From Xanthomarina maritima (GTDB lineage: Bacteria; Bacteroidota; Bacteroidia; Flavobacteriales; Flavobacteriaceae): DNA of 64,000 nt. The notes beneath the pieces were generated by a model that saw only the letters and a list, made by a program, of their open reading frames with translations, was not told the origin of the DNA and searched no databases. The stretch lies in assembly GCF_008084905.1 (NCBI RefSeq), contig NZ_VSFC01000043.1:45652-109651 (forward strand), in the 5' to 3' direction. Below, in pieces: positions 62,422 through 64,000 of the stretch. The translations under genes were made by a program, and so were the position numbers. Every line of letters begins with the position of its first letter. Position 1 is the stretch's first letter.

Positions 62422-64000
62422 ATGGAAGAAAAGAAAATTGACATAAATTCGATTATCGGATTTGTACTTATTTTTGGAATACTAGTGTACATGATGTACA
62501 CAAACAAACCAACTGAAGAAGAAGTAACAGCTGAAGCACAAGCAAAACAAGAACAAGTTGAAGCAGAGAAAAAAGAATCTAAAGAAAATGATGTAGCTGT
62601 TACAACTGCTGAAGATTTTTCTGCATCATCAATTACAGATTCTACGCAATTAGCAGCTTTAAATAATAAATTAGGGGCTTTTGCATATTCATCTACATTG
62701 CCTTCTGCTACAAACAAAGAAACGGTTGTAGAAAACAATGTATTATTACTAAAATTTAACAATAAAGGTGGTTTTCTATCTGAAATTAAATTAAAGAAAT
62801 TTGTCGATTTTGATTCTGTACCAATTTACTTAGTTAAAAATAACAATACAGATTTCAATATTAACTTTGGTACAACCGATAGTAGAATATTAAATACGAA
62901 GGATCTTTATTTCCAACCTACCATAACTAAGAATGGAGAAAGCACAGTAGTTTCCATGAAACTAAAAGTATCTCCAGACAAATATTTGGAGTATCGTTAT
63001 GAGTTAAAACCAGACGATTATATGATGGATTTTACCATCCAATCTAAAGGTTTAAATAATGTTATAAATAGTTCTCAAGAGGTAAATTTAGATTGGAAAT
63101 TAGACACCTATCGACACGACCAAAGTATTTCTTACGAAAACCGTTATACAAGACTAACCTACCAATACGATGAAGGAAAAGTCGATAAATTAGCTCAGGC
63201 AGGAGAAGACGAAGAAACCATTCAAGATGTCAAATGGTTATCTTATAGACAACATTTCTTTAGCTCTATATTAGTGTCTAAAGAACCTCTAAAAAATGTT
63301 AAAATTTCTTCTAAAGATTTAGTTGCAAACGAAGATATAGATACGGTTTTTACAAAACAGTTTAACACAAAACTTCCACTAGCATTTCAAGCAGGAGAAA
63401 TCAATCAATCATTACAGTTTTATTTTGGTCCTACAGATAGTAAGATTTTAAAGAAATACGATAATAATTTAGATGAGAGTATTCCATTTGGATGGGGAAT
63501 TTTTGGATGGATTAACAAAGCCTTATTTATTCCATTATTTGGATTTTTAAGTGGCTTCTTACCTTATGGTATAGCTATTATAGTTATGACCATTCTTATT
63601 AAATTATTAATGTCTTTTGTACAATACAAGCAATTCTTATCTCAGGCAAAATTAAAAGTATTGAAGCCAGAGTTGGATGCTATTAGAGAAAAATATAAAG
63701 ACAATAAAATGAAAGCGCAACAAGAAACTATGGCGCTTCAAAACAAAGCAGGAGCAAGCCCTTTAAGTGGTTGTTTACCAGGATTAATCCAGTTACCAGT
63801 TTTCTATGCCTTGTTTATGTTTTTTCCAACTGCGTTTGATTTAAGACAAAAAAGTTTCCTGTGGGCAGACGATTTATCTTCTTATGATGCAGTAGCATAT
63901 CTACCATTTAAAATTCCATTTTATGGAGATCACGTAAGTTTATTTCCAATCCTTGCAGCTTTAGCAATTTTTGTTTACATGAAAATGACTACAGGACAAC
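62422..64000 (+). CDS. yidC: Membrane protein insertase YidC (3' end outside the window)
   Basis: The open frame starts at ATG 62422 (MEEKKIDINSIIGFVLIFG) and runs off the window end after about 526 codons. It has an N-terminal transmembrane anchor (about 11-26), a large periplasmic domain (about 80-350), and the start of the YidC/Oxa1 core: IPLFGFLSGFLPYGIAIIVM, then a cytoplasmic basic loop and SGCLPGLIQLPVFYALFMFF. It inserts membrane proteins with or without Sec. The last one or two helices and C-terminus are missing only because the window ends. Confidence 0.97.
   Translation, partial: MEEKKIDINSIIGFVLIFGILVYMMYTNKPTEEEVTAEAQAKQEQVEAEKKESKENDVAVTTAEDFSASSITDSTQLAALNNKLGAFAYSSTLPSATNKETVVENNVLLLKFNNKGGFLSEIKLKKFVDFDSVPIYLVKNNNTDFNINFGTTDSRILNTKDLYFQPTITKNGESTVVSMKLKVSPDKYLEYRYELKPDDYMMDFTIQSKGLNNVINSSQEVNLDWKLDTYRHDQSISYENRYTRLTYQYDEGKVDKLAQAGEDEETIQDVKWLSYRQHFFSSILVSKEPLKNVKISSKDLVANEDIDTVFTKQFNTKLPLAFQAGEINQSLQFYFGPTDSKILKKYDNNLDESIPFGWGIFGWINKALFIPLFGFLSGFLPYGIAIIVMTILIKLLMSFVQYKQFLSQAKLKVLKPELDAIREKYKDNKMKAQQETMALQNKAGASPLSGCLPGLIQLPVFYALFMFFPTAFDLRQKSFLWADDLSSYDAVAYLPFKIPFYGDHVSLFPILAALAIFVYMKMTTGQ

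Noticed and set aside
62358..62762. Minus-strand frame of 134 codons near the window end
   Set aside because: It is antisense to the start of yidC, whose N-terminal anchor and periplasmic domain are clear; the composition (Ser, Phe runs) is typical of a shadow frame.

Overview
This 64 kb window is ordinary chromosome of a low-GC member of the Bacteroidota, most likely the Flavobacteriaceae. Four signs point that way. Intergenic regions carry the Bacteroidota-type -7 promoter element TAnnTTTG. Upstream regions lack Shine-Dalgarno sequences. The window encodes lineage-typical proteins: bTHX, DUF4295/bL38, DUF2490, DUF6249, bacillithiol enzyme BshC, and DUF2975 paired with an XRE regulator. Secreted proteins have short lipoboxes ending SC or GC followed by acidic runs. 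I see no rRNA, tRNA, CRISPR array, prophage or insertion sequence.

Layout. 0-8.4 kb: an Hpt protein, a lipoprotein, then a six-gene minus-strand cluster (M14 peptidase, GNAT-nitrilase fusion, small membrane protein, RLAN/RimK-type ATP-grasp ligase, GCS2-family ligase, N-formylglutamate amidohydrolase-like protein). This cluster looks like an amidoligase pathway of unknown product. 8.5-17 kb: SulP transporter, coaD, ddl, PASTA protein, RluD-type pseudouridine synthase, two lipoproteins, yaaA, bTHX and a UDG-like protein. Four of these genes (coaD, ddl, yaaA, bTHX) carry the same hairpin repeat at a fixed 8-nt distance from the start codon. 17-24 kb: an S15-type hydrolase, a carboxypeptidase-regulatory-like protein, DUF6249, an ECF sigma factor with a downstream membrane protein, a DEAD-box helicase, a leader with two tiny related ORFs each followed by a terminator, and a YitT protein. 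24-36 kb: bestrophin-like, CotH-like and secreted proteins, an old yellow enzyme, htpG, DUF2490, a GMC oxidoreductase and an S9 peptidase. 36-46 kb: fabH, two tandem candidate small minus-strand transcripts, a CoA-binding protein, a sodium:solute symporter, recR, a glycosyltransferase, a 2-oxoacid dehydrogenase E2, an exonuclease, and an FAH/Hpt/cinA operon. 46-64 kb: rpmB-rpmG-bL38-ftsY, an FN3 lipoprotein, rimO, an HTH/DUF2975 pair, miaE, bshC, a PLP decarboxylase, guaA, a LysM protein, DUF922, DUF3820, pyrG, and yidC, which runs off the end.

How it works together. Most of the content is housekeeping: ribosome and tRNA modification, nucleotide synthesis (guaA, pyrG), coenzyme A and cell wall (coaD, ddl, PASTA), protein targeting (ftsY, yidC) and DNA repair (recR, UDG-like). 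The less explained parts are the amidoligase cluster, the two tandem small-transcript loci (23.0-23.35 kb and 37.3-37.63 kb), and the dispersed palindromic repeat family, which sits in several 5' leaders. No single feature is proven to be a new system. Those three are the best candidates.
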